The notes under the pieces: model-generated
Database searches by the model: none
Told to the model about the DNA's origin: nothing
Seen by the model: only the letters and a program-made list of their open reading frames with translations
Source of the DNA: Denitrificimonas caeni DSM 24390
GTDB taxonomy: Bacteria > Pseudomonadota > Gammaproteobacteria > Pseudomonadales > Pseudomonadaceae
Length of the DNA stretch: 64,000 bases
NCBI RefSeq assembly: GCF_000421765.1
Contig: NZ_ATXQ01000002.1
Span: 434,001 to 498,000 of the forward strand
Direction: 5' to 3'
Made by a program: the position numbers and the translations under genes
Shown: piece after piece, positions 50,231 through 58,105 of the stretch
Position numbering within the stretch: position 1 is the stretch's first letter
Layout: every line of letters begins with the position of its first letter

Positions 50231-53200
50231 GCTATACATTTGAAGAGCGTGCAAAACGTAGAAAAACAAGACTTAAAACTGTTGCAGCTAACGCACAGAC
50301 TGCGATTAAAAGTCTTTGGCAGGACTTAGAGCACGCTCCAGGCAATGCACCAGGACAATACAGTCACATATTTAGCAAACTTGAGATGCAATTTACAGAA
50401 ACAAAGCACTATAGAGCAGCACGATACCAGTTTCTCAAATTTATTCGTGACTATAACAGCAGCAATATAGGTGCTGAGTATCCTGAGCCAAGCGTGCCAA
50501 TACTACTTAAGCGCACGCCTCCAGTTATAAGCCACTCATGGTTTGAACACGGAAAAGAGGCTAAACAGCTGCAAGCAAAAGCTATTGACCATTGGGAAAA
50601 AACAGACAAATACAGTACTGAAGAAACACTAGGCTGGCTGATATTCTCAGCAATAATGGGAGGACTGAATGATCAGCCAGGACTGTTGTCATTGGTAAAA
50701 GCTGTACTCGAGCGCAAGCCATTAACTGTATTTGGACCAGATAACGATATCATCTGCTTAACTCTCGATATTGAGGATAGTTCCTACGGTAACGACATCC
50801 GGCAAACCGGCTTATACCGTAGTTTTTTCTACGCGCCGGATACCCTCACCCAAATCTGGTTGAGCAAAGCTTATGCTCTAGAAGAGCAATACTCTGAACC
50901 TCTCGACACAAATGTTTTATTAGAAACAGCACTAAGGCCAATTAGCGCAAAATATCGCGCACCAAATTTATTGCGAGCAGCTGACTACATTTGGGGCTTA
51001 AAACCGAATGTAACCTTATGCCCTACATTAATTCGCGTCATGCAAGGAAAAACTAAAACCTGCAGCCTATCTGTACGTGAGCTTGCCCGCTTTTTCAAAG
51101 CTTACCAGCCAGTTTCAAATGCTGTGTTATATCAGCCTGAAAAAGAGATGCTAATCCTGCAAAAAGAACCAATCAAAAAAAATAATGGCGCTACACATTT
51201 ATCAGACAGCATTCTCAATAAAATAAAAACCAGTTTGGACGCCCCACTCAGTCACCGCACAGATAGATTAACACTGCTTTTAGAAGGGATCGAACATGAA
51301 GGATCTCGCCGATTAATCTTTTGGATTATTAGCTTGACCACAGGCTCAAAAGGAAAGGTACTGAAAAACAGTTCAATTTTACGTTACATGAGTTCAGTCG
51401 CCCATCCGTGGATTTCACTGACCGCCGATGTTGATATATTAGATTTTGATAGCAGCGACTATGAAGATCTCTATCATGAAATTATTGCCACGCGGCCAGT
51501 GGCAAGCAAAGCTTTCGATGCAGGCCGTCTTATGCAGTTTCACTACTTCATGATGAGGAAATGTAGTGCGCCAGCAGTTGTGCTTGAGTACGTTAACCAT
51601 CAAGATATCTGTTCAGCCCGAGTAGTCAGTCCTTCTTTATTCTTTGCATTAATACAGACGGTCAAAGCCGCAGCAATAATAAATGAGGCGGATAAAAACA
51701 CTCTAGTACTTATTTATACGCTGGCCTACCGAACTGGCATGCGTCGCGAAGAAATCATGGGCATTCAGCTGCGTGATATTGAGGCTGTAACACTTGAAAA
51801 TAATAAGGTACTCAGCTTCAGTTTACTGATCAGAGCAAACCGGATTAGCTCGATAAAATCCTCAAGTGCATTCCGCAGAATACGACTCTCAGCCCTGCTA
51901 AAGCCTGACGAACTGCACTTAATGCAAGAGCACTGGTATAAGCAAAGACGCCTCAAGCATAACCAGCCAAATATAGCTTTATTTACACTTGCAAACAGCG
52001 ACAGTCCTCTACCAGGTCATTTCGCTTACAGCGTACTGCGGTCAGCGCTAAATGCAGTTGTGGGTGAGCATGGCTATACCTTCCACTCGTTTCGTCATAC
52101 AGCCCTAAGTAACTTGGCAGTTGTCCTGCAGAGTGATTTTGAGCTGATCAAATACCTTACTGATTATTCAGAAGCCGATGTAGAGCGTATTAAACAGGGA
52201 TTACTAGGCACAGTAGATAGCGGCTCCGATAGCTGGAATGCTCTTGCACAGATGGCTGGCCACCTTACACCACAGCAAACGTTTCAATCATACGTGCACT
52301 TTGCGCATATACAGGCTGGATGGCAGCTCTGCCGCAGTAATGACAGCATTTCATTTAAAGCAATTGAGAAACTCACTGGCTTTTCTGAAAGAAAACTCTA
52401 TCGACTCATAACGCCTCGATCATCAGAAGGCACAAAGGCCACAAGAAGCACTACCAAAACACTGCACTTACAAAACCTGCTGTCTGCACTAACCCGCGAA
52501 CTGAAAAACCATATTCGCTCTTGGGACGACATCAGCAAGGAGTTACTAAAAAACCGTATCCGTAATTTTACAGCGTCTAAAAGCAACGCCACGCTTGGCG
52601 ATAAAAGTCCTGCAGAACTTATGCTATCGACCCTCCCGGGCTCTTTTGGAAATCCGTTAGAAATGGATGAGGCTTACTACCTTATCAAGCAGCTCGAAGT
52701 TAAACATTCTGTAGAGTCGATTTCACAGGACTATAGCGTGCCACAACAGCTTTTAGAGCAGTGGCAAAACAGGGCCATTGAGTTGCGTGAACTCACGACA
52801 CGCAACGAGCAGCCTCGCTTGTTTAGTAGTGAACGTTTTGAGAGCAATACCGACGGCTTGTTACTCCCAGCCCCACTGCATAATACGAGCCTAACGGTAC
52901 AGGCCGGAAAAATGCTAAATAATGCAATCATTCTCTACGAAAAAAAGCCTGACAGACTTCGTTGGTTTTTAAACGTATTCCTTGCAAAAACACAGCCTAC
53001 TCGCTCAGAGCTATACTTTTCAGGATCTGAGTTTGATGATCTAAAAAGCTTCTTGCAAATAGCAGAGCTGCTATTTGATGCTGCGCAATGGCGGCTACGC
53101 TCTACAACACCTGAAAGAACTAGAGCTCTCAAACTAAAGCTAAAACTCAACACGAGGTTTTCCATTGATAAGCAAGCCAAACCAAACTACACCGGAATAG

Positions 53201-53349
53201 CTGTATCACTTAAAACCCCTGACGAAAGTCAGATCCTCAACAAAAAAGGGTCTCTGACAAAATACTCATCGGCGGCGCTAAAATATGTATGTCATATGCT
53301 ACTTATTACGCTGCCTGTTGATACAGTCCATTCTCTGTCACAAGAATAG
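50227..53349 (+). CDS. Large tyrosine recombinase of the trio (1040 aa)
   Basis: A 1040-residue protein with a complete tyrosine recombinase core in its middle: R506 (YRTGMRREEIMG), H620 and R623 (HSFRHTALSNL), H679 (MAGHLTPQQTF) and Y689 (QSYVHF). About 350 residues follow the core; they include a helix-turn-helix-like stretch (VESISQDYSVPQQLLEQWQN). The N-terminal 480 residues are unrecognised. The ATG at 50227 overlaps the upstream stop (ATGA), so the trio is translationally coupled. It probably catalyses integration of the island, but its att site is not proven. Confidence 0.82.
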   Translation: MSYTFEERAKRRKTRLKTVAANAQTAIKSLWQDLEHAPGNAPGQYSHIFSKLEMQFTETKHYRAARYQFLKFIRDYNSSNIGAEYPEPSVPILLKRTPPVISHSWFEHGKEAKQLQAKAIDHWEKTDKYSTEETLGWLIFSAIMGGLNDQPGLLSLVKAVLERKPLTVFGPDNDIICLTLDIEDSSYGNDIRQTGLYRSFFYAPDTLTQIWLSKAYALEEQYSEPLDTNVLLETALRPISAKYRAPNLLRAADYIWGLKPNVTLCPTLIRVMQGKTKTCSLSVRELARFFKAYQPVSNAVLYQPEKEMLILQKEPIKKNNGATHLSDSILNKIKTSLDAPLSHRTDRLTLLLEGIEHEGSRRLIFWIISLTTGSKGKVLKNSSILRYMSSVAHPWISLTADVDILDFDSSDYEDLYHEIIATRPVASKAFDAGRLMQFHYFMMRKCSAPAVVLEYVNHQDICSARVVSPSLFFALIQTVKAAAIINEADKNTLVLIYTLAYRTGMRREEIMGIQLRDIEAVTLENNKVLSFSLLIRANRISSIKSSSAFRRIRLSALLKPDELHLMQEHWYKQRRLKHNQPNIALFTLANSDSPLPGHFAYSVLRSALNAVVGEHGYTFHSFRHTALSNLAVVLQSDFELIKYLTDYSEADVERIKQGLLGTVDSGSDSWNALAQMAGHLTPQQTFQSYVHFAHIQAGWQLCRSNDSISFKAIEKLTGFSERKLYRLITPRSSEGTKATRSTTKTLHLQNLLSALTRELKNHIRSWDDISKELLKNRIRNFTASKSNATLGDKSPAELMLSTLPGSFGNPLEMDEAYYLIKQLEVKHSVESISQDYSVPQQLLEQWQNRAIELRELTTRNEQPRLFSSERFESNTDGLLLPAPLHNTSLTVQAGKMLNNAIILYEKKPDRLRWFLNVFLAKTQPTRSELYFSGSEFDDLKSFLQIAELLFDAAQWRLRSTTPERTRALKLKLKLNTRFSIDKQAKPNYTGIAVSLKTPDESQILNKKGSLTKYSSAALKYVCHMLLITLPVDTVHSLSQE

Positions 53350-53379
53350 TGGTGTTGACAGTTACAAGCATATCAACCT

Positions 53380-53811
53380 TTACTGGCTAATTGCGTGTAA
53401 AGCTTCTACATGCTTTAACGTTTCATATAATGAAGCAAGGTCACCCTGTACCATCACATCAAGAGGTGCACGCCCATTAAAAAACCCATTGTCATTTTTC
53501 ATACTTGCAAACCCATACACATTTTTAGGATTGTCAAAGATTTGCCGTAACAGACTGTGAATGTTCAACACTAAGCTAATACGCTGAATAACATCTTCGT
53601 CAAAATTGATAGTCCATTCGTTTTGAGTTTGCTTTTGTGCACTTGCATGGATGCTAGGAGTGATGCACAAGATGGCACACATCTGCTTAGAGCTAGCGCC
53701 CCACTTTCCGAGTATTGCAATAGCAGCTTTTAAACCAATAATGCTCTTATCTGCGCCGAAGCGATTCGTTTCTTCCAAAATCTTGGCGATCTCTAATTCT
53801 GAGTGCAACAC
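53380..53811 (-). pseudogene. ParS/MbcA/Xre-like antitoxin, 5' end cut by IS30
   Basis: The frame gives up to 143 residues. The C-terminal part (RISLVLNIHSLLRQIF, FFNGRAPLDVMVQGDLASLYETLKHVEAL) matches the toxin-binding domain (DUF2384) of Xre/MbcA/ParS antitoxins. Its first codons (GTG TTG CAC TCA) are the inverted repeat of the IS30 element, so the original start is lost or replaced. A RES-type or other toxin gene is expected next to such an antitoxin; downstream lies only the recombinase gene stop. It may be an orphan or the remnant of a toxin-antitoxin pair. Confidence 0.65.
53785..53811 (+). repeat. Left inverted repeat of IS30 copy
   Basis: It reads GGCGATCTCTAATTCTGAGT then GCAACAC. 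The inner 11 bases equal those of the right end, and the outer part agrees at most positions. Confidence 0.65.
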
Positions 53812-53838
53812 CTAACCAATTTGGTAAGGTACTGCAGC

Positions 53839-54864
53839 ATGACATACCACGAACTTAACCTTGAAGAACGAATCACTATCCGAGTGGGCTTGCTACAAAG
53901 CTTGAGCCTGCGCGAAATTGCTAGACAGATAAGCCGTTCACCATCCACCGTGAGCCGCGAGATACGCCGCAACAGTGATAACAACGGAGCCTACACAGTC
54001 AGCACTGCGCAAGTGCAGATGAGAACACGCAGGATTGTTTGTCGCCCAAAACGTAAACTGTTGCCAGATAGTGAGCTTTTTGATCTAGTCAAAGAAATGC
54101 TACGCGCTCACTATTCCCCTGAACAAATTGCCGGTAATCTACGATCCATGTTTCCTAAACTCAAAGATGCCTACGTTTCTCACGAGACGATTTATAACGC
54201 GATCTACGCCTTGCCGGTCGGTGAGCTACGCAAGGAGTTGATCCATTGCCTGCGGCACGGCAAGACGACGCGCAGACCACGCTTAGGAGGCGTTGACCGA
54301 CGCAACCAGATCCCTGATATGGTCAGCATCCATGTGCGCCCGCCCGAGATTGAGGACCGTCTGGTGCCTGGCCATTGGGAGGGTGATCTTATTAAAGGGA
54401 AAGGCAATGCTTCTGCCGTCGGCACTCTTGTTGAGCGTGCGAGCGGCTATGTGATGCTAGTGAAGATGAATAATGCTACTGCAACCGCAGCCGTTGAAGG
54501 CTTCAGCGCTGCTTTGAACCGCATGCCACTTGCAGTACGTAAAAGTATGACCTACGACCAGGGTCGCGAAATGACCCGTCACGCTGAAATTACACAGAAA
54601 ACGGGTGTGGCGATTTACTTCTGTGATCCGCACAGCCCCTGGCAGCGCGGTAGCAACGAAAACATCAATGGCCTCATCCGCCAGTATCTGCCCAAAGGTA
54701 CCGATCTATCGCAGCATAGCCAGGAGGAGCTGGATGACATTGCGTTTTCGCTGAATAGACGACCACGCCAGCGCTTTGGTTTCAGGTGTCCGATTGAGGT
54801 GCTGACGGAAGTCATGCAACAAGAGATGGCGTTGAGCGATAATGGCTCCGCGTCAATTCATTAA
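53839..54864 (+). CDS. IS30-family transposase
   Basis: A 341-residue transposase. The N-terminus has a helix-turn-helix (LSLREIARQISRSPSTVSREI), and the DDE core shows D in GHWEGDLIKGKGN, D in MTYDQGREM and E in PWQRGSNENINGLIRQYLP. The frame is intact, so the element may be active. I start at MTYHELNLEERITI (53839); a longer frame begins inside the inverted repeat. Confidence 0.93.
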   Translation: MTYHELNLEERITIRVGLLQSLSLREIARQISRSPSTVSREIRRNSDNNGAYTVSTAQVQMRTRRIVCRPKRKLLPDSELFDLVKEMLRAHYSPEQIAGNLRSMFPKLKDAYVSHETIYNAIYALPVGELRKELIHCLRHGKTTRRPRLGGVDRRNQIPDMVSIHVRPPEIEDRLVPGHWEGDLIKGKGNASAVGTLVERASGYVMLVKMNNATATAAVEGFSAALNRMPLAVRKSMTYDQGREMTRHAEITQKTGVAIYFCDPHSPWQRGSNENINGLIRQYLPKGTDLSQHSQEELDDIAFSLNRRPRQRFGFRCPIEVLTEVMQQEMALSDNGSASIH

Positions 54865-54866
54865 CA

Positions 54867-54893
54867 GTGTTGCACTCGGTTTTAGAAACCGCC
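54867..54893 (-). repeat. Right inverted repeat of IS30 copy
   Basis: On the minus strand it reads GGCGGTTTCTAAAACCGAGT then GCAACAC. It lies three bases after the transposase stop. Confidence 0.65.
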
Positions 54894-55069
54894 CAGGTAT
54901 CTGCTAGCTCCTTAATATTCGCTAACTAAGTTAGTCATCATGCTAACAATCACAAGGAAAACTTCTTGATGGCCTCCCGAAAAAAGCGACTGTTTTGCAC
55001 GTTGTTCAGTGTTTTAGAGGAAGCCCACTCCCCAAGAAGTCGATATGCTTGCTACAAGGTAGCTTTACA
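54894..55069. other. Gap between IS30 and copS
   Basis: 176 bases. A plus-strand frame starting MASRKKRLFCTLF at 54969 runs antisense into the copS end and shows no family features. Nothing supported. Confidence 0.4.
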
Positions 55070-56482
55070 TTACTCAACAGACACGCAAGGAAGCTGCATC
55101 TCAAAAACCATCCGCTCTCCATCGGTTTTTGCCGTAATGTTGCCGCCATGGGCCTCAATAATCGACTTAACAATAGCTAAGCCTAAACCTGCTCCATCAC
55201 CTTTGCGTTGGCGCGAAGGATCGGCACGATAAAATCGGTCAAATAGTTTTGGCAGATGATTAGGGTTGATAGTTAACCCTGGATTTTCTACACGAATGAG
55301 TACGGTGTTGTGACTGCTCGGTACAAAGCTAACTGTGACTGCTTGTTCAGCTGGGGTATAACGTATGGCATTAGATAAAAGATTACTGAAGGCTCGTCGT
55401 ATCATTAACCTATCACCCTCAATACATACGACTGATCCTGTGCACACTAGCGAAACGGAACGTTCATCAGCCAGCGCCTCGAAGTATTCAAATAGCATCT
55501 GTACTTCAGTGGTTAAGTTAATTTTTACCCGCTCTCCTTTAAGCTGATGGTTATCAGCCTGAGCTAAAAACAGCATATCCCCTACCATTTTTGCCATGCG
55601 TTCATACTCTTCTAAACTTGAGTACAGAATTTCTCGATATTGCTCTATATCACGTGATTGAGAAAGTGCAACTTCCGTCTGTGTCCTCAAATTTGTTATA
55701 GGTGTACGTAACTCATGCGCTATATCTGCCGAAAAATTTGAGAGACGCTGAAAGCTCTCTTCGATCCGATCTAGCATGTCATTGAACGATACTGCGAGTT
55801 CGGTCAACTCCACTGGAACAGTATTGGGAGCAAGCCGAATTGACAGATGATCAGACTTGATTCGACGAATTTCCGCACTGATGCGCCGCAGAGGTGCATG
55901 ACCTTGGTAGACTGCAATCCATGTAGCAAAAATAGCAACCATGCATGCTGCAAAAGTAATCAGCTTCAAATACATATGAAAACTATCAAGATAGTGCAAA
56001 TGGAAATCAATGTCTGTTGCTACTGCTAACGTTAAGGGTTGGCCGTCTAAAGCCTGTGTTTGCGTAAGCTGCACAACGGCTCCCCTATAGGTCTTTTCTT
56101 TATCTCGCCAGACTTTCACTGACTTAATACTGACTACATCTGCAGAAAGGACCATTCCTGCAAAACCGCCAAAATCTGAGCTAGGCGTGGCGTAAATTAC
56201 TTTACCGCTAGAGTCAGATATCCGAAACTGAGCATTGTGATGGTCTGAGACCGCCCTTGCTAATCGACGCTCAAGGCTCTCTGTTGTTGCATCTAACAAT
56301 GGACCGGACAGTGATTGAGAAACTATCTGCACGACCGCATTAAGCTCATCAATATCCTGTTGCTCAAAGTGAGTATCAATAGAACGTTCAACTATCCAGC
56401 CAAATGCGAGAAGCACACCTGTTATGACAACACCGATAGATACGGTAAGGCGTAGAACTAAGGATGCAGGGCGACGTGTCAC
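55070..56482 (-). CDS. copS: Copper-responsive sensor histidine kinase CopS
   Basis: A 470-residue membrane kinase. Membrane segments lie at about residues 12-32 and 173-192, with a periplasmic sensor loop of about 140 residues between them. A HAMP linker follows, then the H-box SADIAHELRTP with H256, N-box NLLSNAIRYTP and G-box GDGAGLGLAIVKSII. Periplasmic copper or silver is the likely signal, as in CusS/CopS. Kinase motifs appear intact, in contrast to the altered receiver of its partner. It is transcribed just after copR with a three-base gap. Confidence 0.92.
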   Translation of the reverse strand: MTRRPASLVLRLTVSIGVVITGVLLAFGWIVERSIDTHFEQQDIDELNAVVQIVSQSLSGPLLDATTESLERRLARAVSDHHNAQFRISDSSGKVIYATPSSDFGGFAGMVLSADVVSIKSVKVWRDKEKTYRGAVVQLTQTQALDGQPLTLAVATDIDFHLHYLDSFHMYLKLITFAACMVAIFATWIAVYQGHAPLRRISAEIRRIKSDHLSIRLAPNTVPVELTELAVSFNDMLDRIEESFQRLSNFSADIAHELRTPITNLRTQTEVALSQSRDIEQYREILYSSLEEYERMAKMVGDMLFLAQADNHQLKGERVKINLTTEVQMLFEYFEALADERSVSLVCTGSVVCIEGDRLMIRRAFSNLLSNAIRYTPAEQAVTVSFVPSSHNTVLIRVENPGLTINPNHLPKLFDRFYRADPSRQRKGDGAGLGLAIVKSIIEAHGGNITAKTDGERMVFEMQLPCVSVE

Positions 56483-56485
56483 GAA

Positions 56486-57169
56486 TTAGACCTCACTACT
56501 GACGTCAAGCATATAACCTATGCCGCGTACCGTATAAATAAGTTTAGGCTCGAAATCATCGTCGATTTTGGCACGCAGCCGCCTAATTGCAACATCGATG
56601 ACATTAGTATCACTCTCAAAATTCATACCCCATACTTGCGATGCAATAAAAGACCGAGGCAACACTTCACCTTGGCGGCGCATTAACAGTTCTAATAGGG
56701 AAAATTCTTTATTTGTCAGGTTAATACGTACCTCATGTCGCTGCGCCCGTCGTCGTGAAAGGTCTAATACAAGGTCAGCCGCCCATATGTTTTCATTAAA
56801 AGCAGGCGTTGCACCTCGACGTAATAATGTGCGCACTCGTGCTAATAACTCCGAAAAAGAAAAGGGCTTGATCAAATAATCATCAGCACTCAGCTCCAGA
56901 TTTTCATCTCCTTTCTCCACGTTATTACATGCAAGCAAGTACAGCACTGGTGTAGTCAACTTGGCTTCGCGCAACGCATGAATCATCCGCCAACCATCAA
57001 CATCTGGCAGCATCACATTCAATATAATCAGATCATAATACTCTGTGAGCGCAAGGTGGTGCCCGTCTAACCCTGTGCGAGCTATATCAACAATAAAACC
57101 TAGCTCTGTCAGACACTGACTAATATATTCGCCTGCTTCTATTTCATCTTCAACCACCAGCAGTCTCAT
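56486..57169 (-). CDS. copR: OmpR-type response regulator CopR with altered receiver site
   Basis: A 227-residue regulator. The receiver begins MRLLVVEDE with acidic residues 8-9 intact, but the expected phosphorylation site reads [14 protein letters not shown] with Asn at 51 instead of Asp; the codon is AAT. The Thr/Ser switch residue near 79 is Leu (PVLYLLAC), while K101 in LIKPF is kept. The C-terminal winged helix ([26 protein letters not shown] in parts, [21 protein letters not shown]) is complete and would bind the cop boxes found nearby. The protein may work without phosphorylation, or be impaired. Confidence 0.92.
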   Translation of the reverse strand: MRLLVVEDEIEAGEYISQCLTELGFIVDIARTGLDGHHLALTEYYDLIILNVMLPDVDGWRMIHALREAKLTTPVLYLLACNNVEKGDENLELSADDYLIKPFSFSELLARVRTLLRRGATPAFNENIWAADLVLDLSRRRAQRHEVRINLTNKEFSLLELLMRRQGEVLPRSFIASQVWGMNFESDTNVIDVAIRRLRAKIDDDFEPKLIYTVRGIGYMLDVSSEV

Positions 57170-57285
57170 GCACTCACATCCCGAATTGGTTCGTTTTTTC
57201 GCCCGTAAAAAAACACTTACGAGCTATATACGTTGCGTATCAGCACTACTTTAATCATCTCAAGATGACATGACCATGGCCCGCA

Positions 57286-57303
57286 CATTACAAATTTGTA
57301 ATG
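57286..57303. promoter_or_regulatory. Cop box upstream of copR
   Basis: An 18-base perfect palindrome CATTACAAATTTGTAATG, of the ATTACA-N4-TGTAAT type bound by CopR/CusR-like regulators. It lies 117 bases before the copR start and may control copRS itself. Confidence 0.75.
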
Positions 57304-57496
57304 CATATTTCATCAGCCTATTCATCAGAAAAATCCCTATAAAATGCTGCCGAGCCTAAATAAAAATAGAGAGGGTTTATTGTGTGATTACTGCACAGCG
57401 AACACAATTCATGCTCAACCCGTAAAACCCAATCACTTCCTTTCAGAAAAATCTTGATGAGAGCTTCTTATCGAGAACACCGTAATTTAATTTCAC

Positions 57497-57512
57497 ATGA
57501 CAGAGATGTAAT
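57497..57512 (+). promoter_or_regulatory. Cop box upstream of the DUF2933 gene
   Basis: ATGACAGAGATGTAAT has one changed base in the left arm of the cop box. It stands about 100 bases before the DUF2933 gene start. The 441-base gap 57170-57610 otherwise holds the promoters of copRS and this gene; no gene is seen in it. Confidence 0.6.
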
Positions 57513-57610
57513 AACTAGGTAATCAAATTGAGCGCAACACCTTGCTAAGTTGTAAGCATTAACTTTACGCAGTGCCTTATCTTGCAACTCAGTTCTCAAA
57601 AGGAATTAAC

Positions 57611-57838
57611 ATGAAATGTGATATGAAAATGATGATCAAGGCAACTCTTTCTTTAGGTGTCGTCATCGTTGCTACATATGTAACGTTCCCTTCAGTCCGA
57701 GTATGGATTATCACTAGCTCGCCATTTTTATTCTTCCTGCTTTGTCCATTGATCATGCTCTTCATGATGAAGAGCATGCAATCTTGCAACAAGGAACAAA
57801 AAACAGAAGAGAAACAAGCAGATAAAACTATCACTTAG
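57611..57838 (+). CDS. DUF2933 small membrane protein in the copper cluster
   Basis: A 75-residue protein with two membrane segments (MMIKATLSLGVVIVATYVTF and WIITSSPFLFFLLCPLIMLF) and a basic and acidic C-terminal tail (QSCNKEQKTEEKQADKT). It belongs to the DUF2933 family, often found beside metal-resistance genes; function unknown. The ATG at 57611 has AAAAGGA seven bases upstream. A cop box upstream suggests copper induction. Confidence 0.75.
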   Translation: MKCDMKMMIKATLSLGVVIVATYVTFPSVRVWIITSSPFLFFLLCPLIMLFMMKSMQSCNKEQKTEEKQADKTIT

Positions 57839-57966
57839 CCACTCTTTGATGCCGCTGTTGAGACTTAACGGAGGTTAAATATTAAGCACCGATCCTCATC
57901 AATCGACTCGATTCAGCCATTCCACTTTAATACTGTGAGCATAAAGCATCTCTTAAACAAGATTTA

Positions 57967-57994
57967 GCGCACATTACAGAAATGTAATGTGCGC
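57967..57994. promoter_or_regulatory. 28-base palindromic cop box upstream of copA
   Basis: Arms GCGCACATTACA and TGTAATGTGCGC form a perfect 12-base inverted repeat around GAAA. The inner part ATTACA-N4-TGTAAT matches the copR-side box. It lies 111 bases before copA and is the likely CopR operator for the copAB series. Confidence 0.82.
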
Positions 57995-58105
57995 GTCACT
58001 CGCCCGACAGCAACACTTCGCTAAAGTGACTTTAATCAAATCAGTCGACTATCTGTCAGGTCTCCAAATCGACTTTTCAATTTCTTCAGTTCGGGATACG
58101 CGCAC

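Larger units (their letters stand above)
53785..54893 (+). mobile_element. IS30-family insertion sequence (about 1109 bp)
   Basis: The element has 27-base imperfect inverted repeats with the shared inner part GAGTGCAACAC (22 of 27 positions match), one transposase gene and a total length usual for IS30. The left repeat lies inside the antitoxin-like frame. Exact outer ends and target duplication are uncertain by a few bases. Confidence 0.8.

Noticed and set aside
54966..55232. 88-codon plus-strand frame after IS30
   Set aside because: Its second half is antisense to copS and no family is seen.
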